From NCBI RefSeq assembly GCF_041435495.1, contig NZ_CP108644.1:7301501-7365500 (forward strand): a stretch of 64,000 nucleotides of DNA. Direction: 5' to 3'. The notes under the pieces are model-generated. The model had not been told where the DNA came from. It did not search any database and saw nothing but the letters and a program-made list of their open reading frames with translations. Both the position numbers and the translations under genes were made by a program. This DNA comes from Streptomyces sp. NBC_01116. GTDB taxonomy: Bacteria; Actinomycetota; Actinomycetes; Streptomycetales; Streptomycetaceae. Positions 1 through 8,352 of the stretch are shown here, piece by piece (position 1 is the stretch's first letter; every line of letters begins with the position of its first letter).

Positions 1-729
1 TGGGGCATGGTCGTACGTTCGCGGCGGCAGCTCGTCCTCAGCCTCCGCGAACGGGCCCGCCGGGCCGAGGCCGAGGCGGAGCTGCGCGCCGAACAGGCCC
101 AGCGGCTGGCCCGGGAGGCCATCGCGCGCGAGATGCACGACGTCCTGGCCCACCGGCTGACCCTGCTCAGCGTGCACGCAGGGGCCCTCGAATTCCGGCC
201 GGACGCCCCCGCAGCCGAGGTCGGCCGGGCCGCGGGCGTCATCCGGGACAGCGCCCACGAGGCCCTCCAGGACCTCCGCGAGATCATCGGCGTCCTGCGC
301 GGGCCCGGCGACACCGACGAGGGCCACCGGCCGCAGCCCACCCTCGCGACCCTGGACGCCCTCATCGCCGAGTCCCGGCTCGCGGGCATGAAGGTCGTCG
401 TCGACGACCGGGTCACCGACCCCCAGGACGCCCCCGCCGCCACCGGCCGCACGGTCTACCGGATCGCCCAGGAGTGCCTGACCAACGCCCGCAAACACGC
501 ACCCGGCACCGAGGTCACCCTCACCGTGGCGGGCGGCCCCGGCGACGGGCTCACCATCGAGGTGGCGAACCCCGCCCCCACCGAACCCTTCGAGCGCGTC
601 CCCGGCTCGGGCCAGGGGCTCATCGGCCTCACCGAACGCGCCACGCTCGCCGGCGGCGGGCTGGAGCACGGTCCGACGAAGGACGGCGGCTTCGTGGTCC
701 GGGCCCGGCTGCCGTGGCCCGCCGCGTGA
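1..729 (+). CDS. Two-component sensor histidine kinase, C-terminal part (5' end outside window)
   Basis: The frame is open from base 1, so the N-terminal sensor and membrane part lies upstream of the window. What remains is a linker helix, a HisKA_3 dimerisation domain with the phosphoacceptor in REMHDVLAHRL (near base 133), and an HATPase_c domain with an N box (QECLTNARKHAP) and a G box (GSGQGLIGLTERA). This is the NarL/DesK-type kinase layout. The NarL-type response regulator starting at 860 on the same strand is the likely partner. The signal sensed cannot be told from this fragment. Confidence 0.9.
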   Translation, partial: WGMVVRSRRQLVLSLRERARRAEAEAELRAEQAQRLAREAIAREMHDVLAHRLTLLSVHAGALEFRPDAPAAEVGRAAGVIRDSAHEALQDLREIIGVLRGPGDTDEGHRPQPTLATLDALIAESRLAGMKVVVDDRVTDPQDAPAATGRTVYRIAQECLTNARKHAPGTEVTLTVAGGPGDGLTIEVANPAPTEPFERVPGSGQGLIGLTERATLAGGGLEHGPTKDGGFVVRARLPWPAA

Positions 730-859
730 CGCCCGGGGGCGGGAAGCCCCGCCCGAGGACCGGGGCCGTGACCGGGGCCGGGACGACGCCCGCCCCGAGG
801 ACCGTGGCCGCGACGCCCGCCGTGCGGGGCCCGCTCACCGGCTGGCTACGGTGGCCGTC

Positions 860-1600
860 ATGAACACCCCGGCGCCCCCGACACCTCCGGCCTCACCCAC
901 GCCCCCGCCCGTCCGGCTGCTGATCGTCGACGACGACCCGCTGGTCCGGGCCGGGCTGACCCTGATGCTCGGCGGCGACGAGGGCATCGACATCGTGGGG
1001 GAGGGCGCGGACGGCGACGAGGTCGAGGAACTGGTCGAACGGCTGCGCCCCGACGTCGTCCTGATGGACATCCGGATGCCGGTCATGGACGGGCTCACCG
1101 CGACCGAGCGGCTGCGCCGCCGGCCCGGGGCTCCCGAAGTCGTCGTCCTCACCACGTTCCACGCGGACGAACAGGTGCTCCGGGCCATCCGGGCCGGGGC
1201 AGCCGGATTCGTCCTGAAAGACACCCCGCCCGCCCGCATCGTCGATTCGGTCCGCCGGGTCGCCGCGGGGGACCCGGTGCTCTCACCTGCCGTCACCCGC
1301 CAGTTGATGGCCCGGGCCGCCGGCGGCCCGGGCGACGACCGGGCCGGCCGGGCCGACCGCGCACGCAGGCGTTTCGACCAACTCGCCGAACGGGAGCGGG
1401 AAGTCGCCGTCGCCGTCGGGCGCGGCGGCTCCAATGCCGAGATCGCGGGTTCGCTCTACCTCAGCGTCGCGACCGTCAAGACGCACGTCTCACGGATTCT
1501 CGCCAAACTCGAACTCAACAACCGCGTCCAGATCGCGCTGTTGGTCCATGACGCGGGACTCCTCGACACGGACGGGGAGGACGGGGGCGGCCTACGCTGA
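860..1600 (+). CDS. NarL/LuxR-family response regulator
   Basis: 246 residues. A proline-rich N-terminus precedes a receiver domain with the acidic cluster IVDDDP and phosphoacceptor Asp70 in VVLMDIRMP. A C-terminal LuxR-type HTH follows (ELAEREREVAVAVG, then the SNAEIAGSLYLS and VKTHVSRIL helices). It is probably the partner of the kinase just upstream. ATG 860 is preferred over GTG 851 because a -10-like TACGGT sits 7 nt upstream, suggesting a leaderless mRNA. The next gene, a P450, follows within 50 bp and may be cotranscribed. Confidence 0.9.
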   Translation: MNTPAPPTPPASPTPPPVRLLIVDDDPLVRAGLTLMLGGDEGIDIVGEGADGDEVEELVERLRPDVVLMDIRMPVMDGLTATERLRRRPGAPEVVVLTTFHADEQVLRAIRAGAAGFVLKDTPPARIVDSVRRVAAGDPVLSPAVTRQLMARAAGGPGDDRAGRADRARRRFDQLAEREREVAVAVGRGGSNAEIAGSLYLSVATVKTHVSRILAKLELNNRVQIALLVHDAGLLDTDGEDGGGLR

Positions 1601-1646
1601 CCGGAGCGGACCGGAACGGGCCGGAACGGAAGAGGGGCTGACCATC

Positions 1647-2819
1647 ATGGCTGTGCTCGATCTGCGCGACCTGCCGGACTTCACCGCGGATCCCTATCCG
1701 TACTACGCGAAGCTGCGGGCCGAGGGACCGGTGCACGCCGTGCGCACCGAGGAGATGGAGCGGATCTGGCTGGTCGTCGGTTACGAGGAGGCCCGCGCCG
1801 CTCTCGCCGACCAGCGGCTCGGCAAGGACTGGCGGACCACCGGACGCTGGGAGGCGTCCGAAGCGATGCTGAGCGCCAACATGCTGGAGCTGGACGCCCC
1901 GCACCACACCCGGCTGCGCCGGCTGGTCATCCGTGAGTTCACCGCCCGCCGCATCGAGGCGCTGCGCCCCCGTGTCACCGAGATCACCCACGACCTCCTC
2001 GACGCCATGGTGCCCCGGGGCTCCGCGGACCTGGTGGACGCGCTGGCCTTCCCGCTGCCGATGACCGTGATCTGCGAACTCCTCGGTGTCCCGGACATCG
2101 ACCGGGACACCTTCCGGACGCTCTCCAGCGGCATCGTCGCGCCCACCCCGGAGCAACGGGAAGCCGACCCGGTCGGTGCGATGAGCGCCTACCTCGTCCA
2201 ACTGATCGAGGACAAGAGGCGTTCGCCCGGCGACGACCTGCTGAGCGCGCTGATCCGCACCCGGGACGAGGGCGGCGACTCGCTCTCCTCCGCCGAACTG
2301 GTCGGCATGGCCTTCCTGTTGCTGGTCGCCGGCCATGAGACCACCGTCAACCTGATCGCCAACGGGGTCCGGGCCCTGCTCGACCACCCCGACCAGCTCG
2401 CCCTGCTGCGCGCCGATCCGGGGCTGCTCGACAACGCGGTCGAGGAGATGCTGCGCTACGACGGGCCGGTGGAGACCGCGACCTTCCGCTTCACCCGCGA
2501 GCCGGTGACGATCGGCGACACCGTGATCCCGGCCGACGAGGCGGTCCTCGTCGCCCTGGCCTCCGCCGACCGCGACCCCGGCCGCTTCCCCGAACCGGAC
2601 ACCTTCGACATCCGCCGCGAGCCCCAGGGGCACCTGGGCTTCGGCCACGGCGCGCACTTCTGCCTGGGCGCTCCGCTCGCCCGGATGGAGGCCCGCATCG
2701 CGATAGCCGCCCTGCTGGAACGCTGTCCCGGCCTCGCCCGCGATCCGTCCGGCGGCGAGCTGGACTGGCTGCCCGGTCTGCTGATGCGCGGCGCGCGGGG
2801 GCTGCCGGTGCGCTGGTGA
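1647..2819 (+). CDS. Cytochrome P450 (first of a tandem pair)
   Basis: 390 residues, typical of a soluble bacterial P450. Diagnostic motifs are the I-helix AGHETT (residues 228-233), the K-helix ExxR in EEMLRYDGPVE, and the heme loop FGHGAHFCLG with thiolate ligand Cys339. The sequence is of the CYP107/CYP105-like bacterial class, which needs a ferredoxin and reductase; none is encoded nearby. ATG 1647 matches the usual P450 N-terminus and has a purine-rich stretch (AGAGGGG) upstream, although the frame is open further 5'. The second P450 (2952) is a clear paralogue. The substrate is unknown. Confidence 0.93.
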   Translation: MAVLDLRDLPDFTADPYPYYAKLRAEGPVHAVRTEEMERIWLVVGYEEARAALADQRLGKDWRTTGRWEASEAMLSANMLELDAPHHTRLRRLVIREFTARRIEALRPRVTEITHDLLDAMVPRGSADLVDALAFPLPMTVICELLGVPDIDRDTFRTLSSGIVAPTPEQREADPVGAMSAYLVQLIEDKRRSPGDDLLSALIRTRDEGGDSLSSAELVGMAFLLLVAGHETTVNLIANGVRALLDHPDQLALLRADPGLLDNAVEEMLRYDGPVETATFRFTREPVTIGDTVIPADEAVLVALASADRDPGRFPEPDTFDIRREPQGHLGFGHGAHFCLGAPLARMEARIAIAALLERCPGLARDPSGGELDWLPGLLMRGARGLPVRW

Positions 2820-2951
2820 GGCCCGGCCCGGACCGCCCCCCTTCCCGTCCGCCCCCGACCTCCCGTCCGCCCCGACCTCTCCCGTCCGCACCCTCGTCAG
2901 CCCCCCCGCCCCCGCCTCCCGCACAGTGACCCGTCCACGAAGGGAACCGAG

Positions 2952-4148
2952 TTGACCACCGAACCTCTGGTCGATCTCGCCGCACTCGGCGATCAGTTCA
3001 CCCGTGACCCCTATCCCGCCTACGCCGCCCTGCGCGCGAAGGGCCCGGTCCACCGGGTGCGGATTCCCGAGGGCGCGGACGCCTGGCTCGTCGTCGGATA
3101 CGAGGCGGGCCGCGCCCTCCTCGCCGACCAGCGGCTCTCCAAGCACTGGAGCCGGGCCTCGCCGTCGCTCGGCGTCAGCAAGGTGTCCGCCGGTTCCTCG
3201 ATGCTCGGTTCCGACGCCCCCGACCACACCCGGATGCGCAAGCTGGTCGCCCGCGAGTTCACCCCGCGCCGCATGGAGCAACTGGCCCCGCGTGTGCAGG
3301 AGATGACCGACGAGCTGCTGGACGCGATGCTCGCGGCCCCGGACCGTGCGGCGGACCTGGTCGAGGCGCTGTCCTTCCCGCTGCCCATGTCGGTGATCTG
3401 CGAGCTGCTCGGCGTCCCGTCCCTGGACCGCGAGGCCTTCCGCACCTGGTCCGGCCAGGCGGTCTCCTCCGTCGACCCGTCCCTGCGCGCCTCCTCCACG
3501 CGGGCGATGACCGCGTACATCGCGGGCCTGCTCGCCGACAAGCGCGAGGAACCGGGCGAGGACCTGCTGAGCGCGCTGATCCACACCTCCGACGAGGACG
3601 GCGACCGGCTGTCCGGCGACGAACTCATCGGTATGGCCTGGCTGCTGCTGGTCGCCGGACACGAGACCACCGTCAACCTCATCACCAACGGCGTGCACAA
3701 CCTCCTCGCCCACCCCGATCAGCTGGCCGCCCTGCGCGCCGACTTCACGCTGATCGACAACGCGGTCGAGGAGATCCTGCGCTTCGAGGGGCCGGTGGAG
3801 ACCCCCACCTACCGCTTCACGACCGATCCGATCGAGGTCGGCGGAACGGTGATCCCCGGCGGCGGCGAGCTGGTTCTCGTCGCGATGTCGGACGCCAACC
3901 GGGACCCCGCCCGCTACCCCGACGGGTCCCGCTTCGACATCACCCGCGACGCCCGGGGCCACATCGCCTTCGGCCACGGCATCCACTACTGCCTGGGCGC
4001 GCCGCTGGCCCGCATCGAGGCCAGGATCGCCATCAGGTCGCTGCTGGAGCGCTGCCCGGACCTGCGGCTGACCGCGGACCCGGCGACGCTCGCCTGGCGC
4101 ACCGGGATGCTGATGCGGGGGCCGCTGAGCCTCCCGGTCGCCTGGTAG
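2952..4148 (+). CDS. Cytochrome P450 (second of a tandem pair)
   Basis: 398 residues, starting with TTG (M-TTEPLVDLAAL) after a purine-rich AAGGGAA. It has I-helix AGHETT (about residues 235-240), ExxR in EEILRFEGPVE, and the heme loop FGHGIHYCLG with Cys347 as ligand. It matches the preceding P450 along its whole length, including FPLPMxVICELLGVP and LLSALI, so the pair arose by tandem duplication. A 132-bp pyrimidine-rich gap separates them. No biosynthetic scaffold gene or redox partner is adjacent. Confidence 0.93.
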   Translation: MTTEPLVDLAALGDQFTRDPYPAYAALRAKGPVHRVRIPEGADAWLVVGYEAGRALLADQRLSKHWSRASPSLGVSKVSAGSSMLGSDAPDHTRMRKLVAREFTPRRMEQLAPRVQEMTDELLDAMLAAPDRAADLVEALSFPLPMSVICELLGVPSLDREAFRTWSGQAVSSVDPSLRASSTRAMTAYIAGLLADKREEPGEDLLSALIHTSDEDGDRLSGDELIGMAWLLLVAGHETTVNLITNGVHNLLAHPDQLAALRADFTLIDNAVEEILRFEGPVETPTYRFTTDPIEVGGTVIPGGGELVLVAMSDANRDPARYPDGSRFDITRDARGHIAFGHGIHYCLGAPLARIEARIAIRSLLERCPDLRLTADPATLAWRTGMLMRGPLSLPVAW

Positions 4149-4171
4149 CGGCCGAGAGGCCCGGGCCAGGT

Positions 4172-5191
4172 TCAGCCGCCGGGGATCTCCGTCATCGCCA
4201 CCGGCCGGCGTTCACGGCGGGAGACCTCGCACGCCTCGGCGATCCGCAGGGCGTGCAGGGCCTCCCGCCCGTCGCACGGATTGGCCAGCTCACCGCGGGC
4301 CACGCGCAGGAACGCGTCCAGTTCCGCCTCGTACGCGGGGGCGAACCGTTCCAGGAACCCCGGCCAGGGCTTCGCCGGAGCGCCGGGGCCACCGGGCTCG
4401 GCCGAGGTCAGCGGCGTACGGTCGTCCAGGCCGACGGCGATCTGGTCCCGTTCGCCGGCCAGCTCCATCCGTACGTCGTACCCGGAGCCGTTGCACCGGG
4501 TCGCGGTGGCGGTGGCGAGCGTCCCGTCGTCGAGGGTGAGCAGAGCGGCGGCCGTGTCCACGTCCCCGGCCTCCCGGAACATCGCGGGTCCGGCGTCCGA
4601 GCCGGTGGCGTACACCTCGCTCACCTCGCGGCCCGTCACCCAGCGCAGGATGTCGAAGTCGTGGACCAGGCAGTCGCGGTACAGCCCGCCGGAGAGCGGG
4701 AGGTAGGCGGCGGGCGGCGGGGCCGGGTCGGAGGTGACCGCGCGCACGGTGTGCAGCCGGCCGAGCCTGCCCTCCCGCACGGCGGCCCTGGCCTCGCCGT
4801 ACCCGGTGTCGAAGCGCCGCATGAAGCCGAGCTGGAGGACGCTGCCCGCCGCCTCGACCTCCGCGAGCGCGGCGAGCGTGCCCGGCAGGTCCAGGGCGAT
4901 CGGCTTCTCGCAGAAGACGGGCAGCCCGGCGCGGGCGGCCCGTGCGATGAGGCCGGCGTGGGCCGAGGTCGCGGAACAGATCACCACGGCGTCGGGCGGG
5001 CCCCCGGCCGCGCCCTCCCCGGTGAACAGGCCATCCACCGGGACGGCCGCCGCCCCGGTCCGCGCCGCGGCTCCGGCCGCCCGCTCCAGGTCCGCGTCCG
5101 CCAGCAGCAGGGCGTCCACGGCGGGGTGACGGCTCAGCGCCTCCGCATGGAATGTGCCGATCCGTCCCGTTCCGATCAGTCCGATGCGCAT
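4172..5191 (-). CDS. Gfo/Idh/MocA-family oxidoreductase, inositol 2-dehydrogenase-like
   Basis: 339 residues. The N-terminal Rossmann fold begins MRIGLIGTGRIGTFHAEAL, followed by the family motif CEKPIALD (catalytic-region lysine) and the C-terminal GFO_IDH_MocA domain with GGLYRDCLVHDFDILRW. NAD(P)-dependent oxidation of myo-inositol or a related cyclitol or sugar is the best family match. ATG 5191 is chosen over ATG 5200 because it begins directly with the Rossmann strand. It is divergent from the GntR regulator, and a perfect TTTGTC/GACAAA palindrome lies 40 bp upstream of the start. That suggests control by the regulator and a shared role with the sugar transporter downstream. Confidence 0.88.
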   Translation of the reverse strand: MRIGLIGTGRIGTFHAEALSRHPAVDALLLADADLERAAGAAARTGAAAVPVDGLFTGEGAAGGPPDAVVICSATSAHAGLIARAARAGLPVFCEKPIALDLPGTLAALAEVEAAGSVLQLGFMRRFDTGYGEARAAVREGRLGRLHTVRAVTSDPAPPPAAYLPLSGGLYRDCLVHDFDILRWVTGREVSEVYATGSDAGPAMFREAGDVDTAAALLTLDDGTLATATATRCNGSGYDVRMELAGERDQIAVGLDDRTPLTSAEPGGPGAPAKPWPGFLERFAPAYEAELDAFLRVARGELANPCDGREALHALRIAEACEVSRRERRPVAMTEIPGG

Positions 5192-5231
5192 GATCCCCAA
5201 GGTGACGTTCGCCCGGTCGTCATGTCAAGCG

Positions 5232-5245
5232 TTTGTCCTGACAAA
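5232..5245. promoter_or_regulatory. Probable GntR operator 1 (TTTGTCCTGACAAA)
   Basis: 14-bp palindrome TTTGTC-CT-GACAAA in the intergenic region between the minus-strand dehydrogenase and the plus-strand GntR gene. A near-identical site lies with its centre exactly 60 bp away. Assignment to the adjacent GntR/HutC protein is inference from position and symmetry. Confidence 0.65.
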
Positions 5246-5292
5246 TGGCCGCCGCATCGACCGGCCGCTCCCCGCCCCGGTACGCCATGGCT

Positions 5293-5304
5293 TTGTCCGG
5301 ACAA
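5293..5304. promoter_or_regulatory. Probable GntR operator 2 (TTGTCCGGACAA)
   Basis: Perfect 12-bp palindrome with the same TTGTCC/GGACAA core as the site at 5232. It lies 19 bp upstream of the GntR start at 5323, where it would overlap that gene's promoter. This fits autorepression. Confidence 0.65.
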
Positions 5305-5322
5305 GCGAACTACGCTCGCCCC

Positions 5323-6081
5323 GTGACCGCACATGGATCCGACCGGCCGCTGCCGCTGAGCGTGGACCGCACCAGCCCGGTGCCGCTCTACTTCCAGCTG
5401 GCACAGCAGCTGGAGGCCGCCGTGGAGCAGGGCCGGCTGGCCCCCGGCGCCCTCCTCGGGAACGAGATCGACCTCGCCGCCCGCCTCGGCCTGTCCCGGC
5501 CGACCGTCCGCCAGGCCATCCAGTCGCTCGTCGACAAGGGCCTCATGGTCCGCCGCCGGGGAGTCGGCACCCAGGTCGTCCACAGCAAGGTCCGCCGCCC
5601 GCTGGAGCTCAGCTCGCTCTACGACGACCTGGAGGCGGCCGGCCAGCGCCCCGCCACCGGCGTCCTGCGCAACACCACGGAACCGGCCACCGCCGAGGTC
5701 GCCACCGCGCTCGGCGTCGCCGAGGGCAGCGAGGTCCACCTCGTGGAGCGGCTCCGCAGCGCCCACGGCGAACCGATGGCCCTCCTGCGCAACCACCTGC
5801 CCCCGGGCCTGCTGCCCCTGCTCACCGAGGAACTGGAGGCCACCGGCCTCTACCGGCTGATGCGGGCCTCCGGCGTCACCCTGCACAGCGCCCGCCAGAC
5901 CGTCGGCGCCCGCGCCGCGGACGACCGGCAGGCGCGGGTGCTGTCGGAGCCCGTGGGTGCGCCGCTGCTGACGATGGAACGCACGACGTACGACGACACC
6001 GGCCGGGTGGTCGAGTTCGGCTCGCACGTCTACCGGGCGGAGCGGTACGCCTTCGAGTTCCAGCTCCTGGTGCGCGCCTGA
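5323..6081 (+). CDS. GntR/HutC-family transcriptional regulator
   Basis: 252 residues. The N-terminal winged HTH (VPLYFQLAQQLEAAVEQG, then LGNEIDLAARLGLSRPTVRQAIQSLVDKGLMVRRRGVGTQV) is joined to a C-terminal UTRA effector domain, which usually binds a sugar phosphate or similar small molecule. GTG 5323 is preferred because it begins just before the conserved HTH; the open frame extends back across operator 1. It probably controls the divergent dehydrogenase and itself through the two operators upstream. The sugar ABC transporter downstream may belong to the same regulon. A terminator-like hairpin follows at 6105. Confidence 0.9.
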   Translation: MTAHGSDRPLPLSVDRTSPVPLYFQLAQQLEAAVEQGRLAPGALLGNEIDLAARLGLSRPTVRQAIQSLVDKGLMVRRRGVGTQVVHSKVRRPLELSSLYDDLEAAGQRPATGVLRNTTEPATAEVATALGVAEGSEVHLVERLRSAHGEPMALLRNHLPPGLLPLLTEELEATGLYRLMRASGVTLHSARQTVGARAADDRQARVLSEPVGAPLLTMERTTYDDTGRVVEFGSHVYRAERYAFEFQLLVRA

Positions 6082-6104
6082 GCGGTGCCCGGACCCGCTG
6101 ATCC

Positions 6105-6131
6105 GGCCCGTCCGGCGCTCCAGGACGGGCC
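6105..6131 (+). terminator. Hairpin after the GntR gene
   Basis: Perfect 9-bp stem GGCCCGTCC/GGACGGGCC with a 9-nt loop, 24 bp downstream of the GntR stop codon. No U-tract follows, as is common in Streptomyces. It probably separates the regulator from the transporter operon. Confidence 0.6.
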
Positions 6132-6289
6132 GAGACGGTACGGGCACACGGGTTGCGCTCGACAGCCCCCGTGCCCCAGGCTCCGTGTCCGTCGGGCGCT
6201 CGGGGATACTTGGGCGGCCGGGCCGGGACCGTACACTCCCCGGCTCCGTCGAAGCAGCACAGCGAGCAGCAGTAGAAGGGCACGGCGTC

Positions 6290-7300
6290 GTGGCAAGGGT
6301 TCGGACAGGGGTACGCGCGATGGGCGCCGTGCTGGCAGTGGTGCTGGGCGCCTCCCTCGCGGGATGCAGCAGCACCGGCGGCAAGCGCGCCGAGGAGCGC
6401 GCGGCCGCCGCGGCCGAGGGAAGGGCCGCGGTGAACACACCGCGCTGGACCTTCGCCATGGTCACCCACTCGGGCGACGGCGACACCTTCTGGGACATCG
6501 TCCAGAAGGGAGCCGAGCAGGCGGCCCTCAAGGACAACATCAACTTCCTCTACTCGCACAACGACGAGGCCAACCAGCAGGCCCAGCTCGTCCAGACCGC
6601 GATCGACAAGAAGGTCGACGGACTGATCGTCTCGCTGGCCAAGCCGGACGCGATGAAGGCCGTGGTCGCCAAGGCCGTCAAGGCGGGCATCCCGGTCGTC
6701 ACCGTGAACTCGGGCTCCGCGGAGTCGAAGGAGTTCGGCGCCCTGACCCACATCGGCCAGGACGAGTCGATCGCCGGTGAGGCCGTCGGCGACGAGCTGA
6801 ACAGCCGGGACCGCAAGAAGGCCCTCTGCGTCCTCCACGAGCAGGGCAACGTGGGCCACGAGCAGCGCTGCGCCGGGGCGAAGAAGACCTTCGACGGCAC
6901 GATGCAGAACCTGTACGTCGACGGCACCAACATGCCCGACGTCACCGCGTCCATCGAGGCCAAGCTCCAGTCCGACAAGAGCATCGACGCGGTCGTCACC
7001 CTCGGCGCCCCCTTCGCCGACGCGGCCGTCCAGGCCAAGCAGACGGCGGGCAGCAAGGCCGAGATCGACACCTTCGACCTCAACGCCAAGGTCGCCACCG
7101 GCCTCCAGAGCGACAAGCTCGGCTTCGCCGTCGACCAGCAGCCCTACCTCCAGGGCTACGAGGCCGTCGACCTGCTCTGGCTCTACCGCTACAACCGCAA
7201 CGTCCTCGGCGGCGGCCTGCCCGTCCTCACCGGCCCGCAGATCATCACCAAGGACGACGCCGACGCCCTGGCCGACTACACCAAGCGGGGAACCCGATGA
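6290..7300 (+). CDS. Sugar ABC transporter substrate-binding lipoprotein
   Basis: 336 residues. A lipoprotein signal peptide has hydrophobic core MGAVLAVVLGA and lipobox LAGC. A periplasmic-binding-protein (Peripla_BP_4, ribose/xylose/inositol type) fold follows, with FAMVTHSGDGDTFWDIVQKGAE, the hinge segment DGLIVSLAKPDAM and HIGQDESIAGEAVGDEL. The GTG start at 6290 places the positively charged n-region directly before the hydrophobic core. The permease overlaps its stop codon, so the three genes form an operon. Next to an inositol-dehydrogenase-like gene, inositol or a related sugar is a reasonable but unproven substrate. Confidence 0.9.
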   Translation: MARVRTGVRAMGAVLAVVLGASLAGCSSTGGKRAEERAAAAAEGRAAVNTPRWTFAMVTHSGDGDTFWDIVQKGAEQAALKDNINFLYSHNDEANQQAQLVQTAIDKKVDGLIVSLAKPDAMKAVVAKAVKAGIPVVTVNSGSAESKEFGALTHIGQDESIAGEAVGDELNSRDRKKALCVLHEQGNVGHEQRCAGAKKTFDGTMQNLYVDGTNMPDVTASIEAKLQSDKSIDAVVTLGAPFADAAVQAKQTAGSKAEIDTFDLNAKVATGLQSDKLGFAVDQQPYLQGYEAVDLLWLYRYNRNVLGGGLPVLTGPQIITKDDADALADYTKRGTR

Positions 7301-8352
7301 GCGGCTCCACCGCCGCGCCCCGGACGCCGACGGAGGTGGACGAGCGGCTGGTGCGCACCTCGCCGCTGCGCAAGCTGCTCGGCCGCCCCGAGCTCGGCTC
7401 GGTCGTCGGCGCGGCGGCCGTCTTCCTGTTCTTCGCGATCGTCGCCGACAGCTTCCTCCAGGCCTCCAGCCTCGGCACCGTGCTGTACGCGGCCTCCGTC
7501 CTCGGCATCATGGCGGCCCCGGTCGCGCTGCTGATGATCGGCGGCGAGTTCGACCTCTCCGCCGGGGTCATGGTGACCAGCTCCGCGCTGATCTCCTCGA
7601 TGTTCAGCTACCAGATGACGGCCAACGTCTGGGTCGGCGTCCTCGTGTCGCTGCTGGTCACGCTCGCCATCGGCGCGTTCAACGGCTTCATGCTGACCCG
7701 CACCAAACTGCCGAGTTTCATCATCACGCTCGGCACGTTCCTGATGCTGACCGGTCTGAACCTCGGCTTCACCAAGCTCATCAGCGGCACCGTCTCCACC
7801 AAGGCCATCGGCGACATGGAGGGCTTCGACTCGGCCCGCGCGCTGTTCGCCTCGACGCTGACCCTCGGCGGCGTCGAGTTCAAGGTGACGATCCTGTGGT
7901 GGGCGGCGCTCGTCGGCGTGGCCACCTGGATCCTCCTGCGTACCCGCTTCGGCAACTGGATCTTCGCCGTCGGCGGCGAGGCCGACGCGGCCCGCGCGGT
8001 CGGCGTCCCCGTCATCCGCACCAAGATCGGGCTCTACCTCGGCGTCGCCTTCGCCGCCTGGGTCTCCGGCCAGCACCTGCTGTTCAGCTACGACGTCGTC
8101 CAGTCCGGCGAGGGCGTCGGCAACGAGCTGACGTACATCATCGCCGCCGTCATCGGCGGCTGCCTGATCACCGGCGGCTACGGCTCCGCGATCGGCTCGG
8201 CCGTCGGCGCCTTCATCTTCGGCATGACCAGCAAGGGCATCGTGTACGCCGAGTGGAACCCGGACTGGTTCAAATTCTTCCTGGGAGCGATGCTGCTCCT
8301 GGCCACCCTGCTCAACGCGTGGGTGCGCAAGCGCGCGGAGGCGACGGCATGA
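7297..8352 (+). CDS. Sugar ABC transporter permease (RbsC/BPD_transp_2 family)
   Basis: 351 residues with about 8-10 hydrophobic segments, including GSVVGAAAVFLFFAIVA and VLGIMAAPVALLMIGGEFDLSAG. The last is the hallmark of the ribose/xylose/inositol permease family. The EAA-like region is GGEADAARAVGVPVIRTKIGLY. The ATG overlaps the binding-protein stop by 4 bp (ATGA), and its own stop overlaps the ATPase start in the same way. It probably works as a homodimer. Confidence 0.93.
   Translation: MSGSTAAPRTPTEVDERLVRTSPLRKLLGRPELGSVVGAAAVFLFFAIVADSFLQASSLGTVLYAASVLGIMAAPVALLMIGGEFDLSAGVMVTSSALISSMFSYQMTANVWVGVLVSLLVTLAIGAFNGFMLTRTKLPSFIITLGTFLMLTGLNLGFTKLISGTVSTKAIGDMEGFDSARALFASTLTLGGVEFKVTILWWAALVGVATWILLRTRFGNWIFAVGGEADAARAVGVPVIRTKIGLYLGVAFAAWVSGQHLLFSYDVVQSGEGVGNELTYIIAAVIGGCLITGGYGSAIGSAVGAFIFGMTSKGIVYAEWNPDWFKFFLGAMLLLATLLNAWVRKRAEATA

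Noticed and set aside
1515..3986. An 823-codon minus-strand frame opposite the two P450 genes
   Set aside because: It mirrors the P450 codons in antisense and is a by-product of high GC in the third codon position.
1647..4148. The P450 pair as part of a polyketide or peptide gene cluster
   Set aside because: No synthase, ligase or other tailoring gene lies nearby within the window. The region left of base 1 is unseen.
4253..5326. Plus-strand frame opposite the Gfo/Idh/MocA gene
   Set aside because: The minus-strand frame has the Rossmann and CEKP motifs; this one has none.
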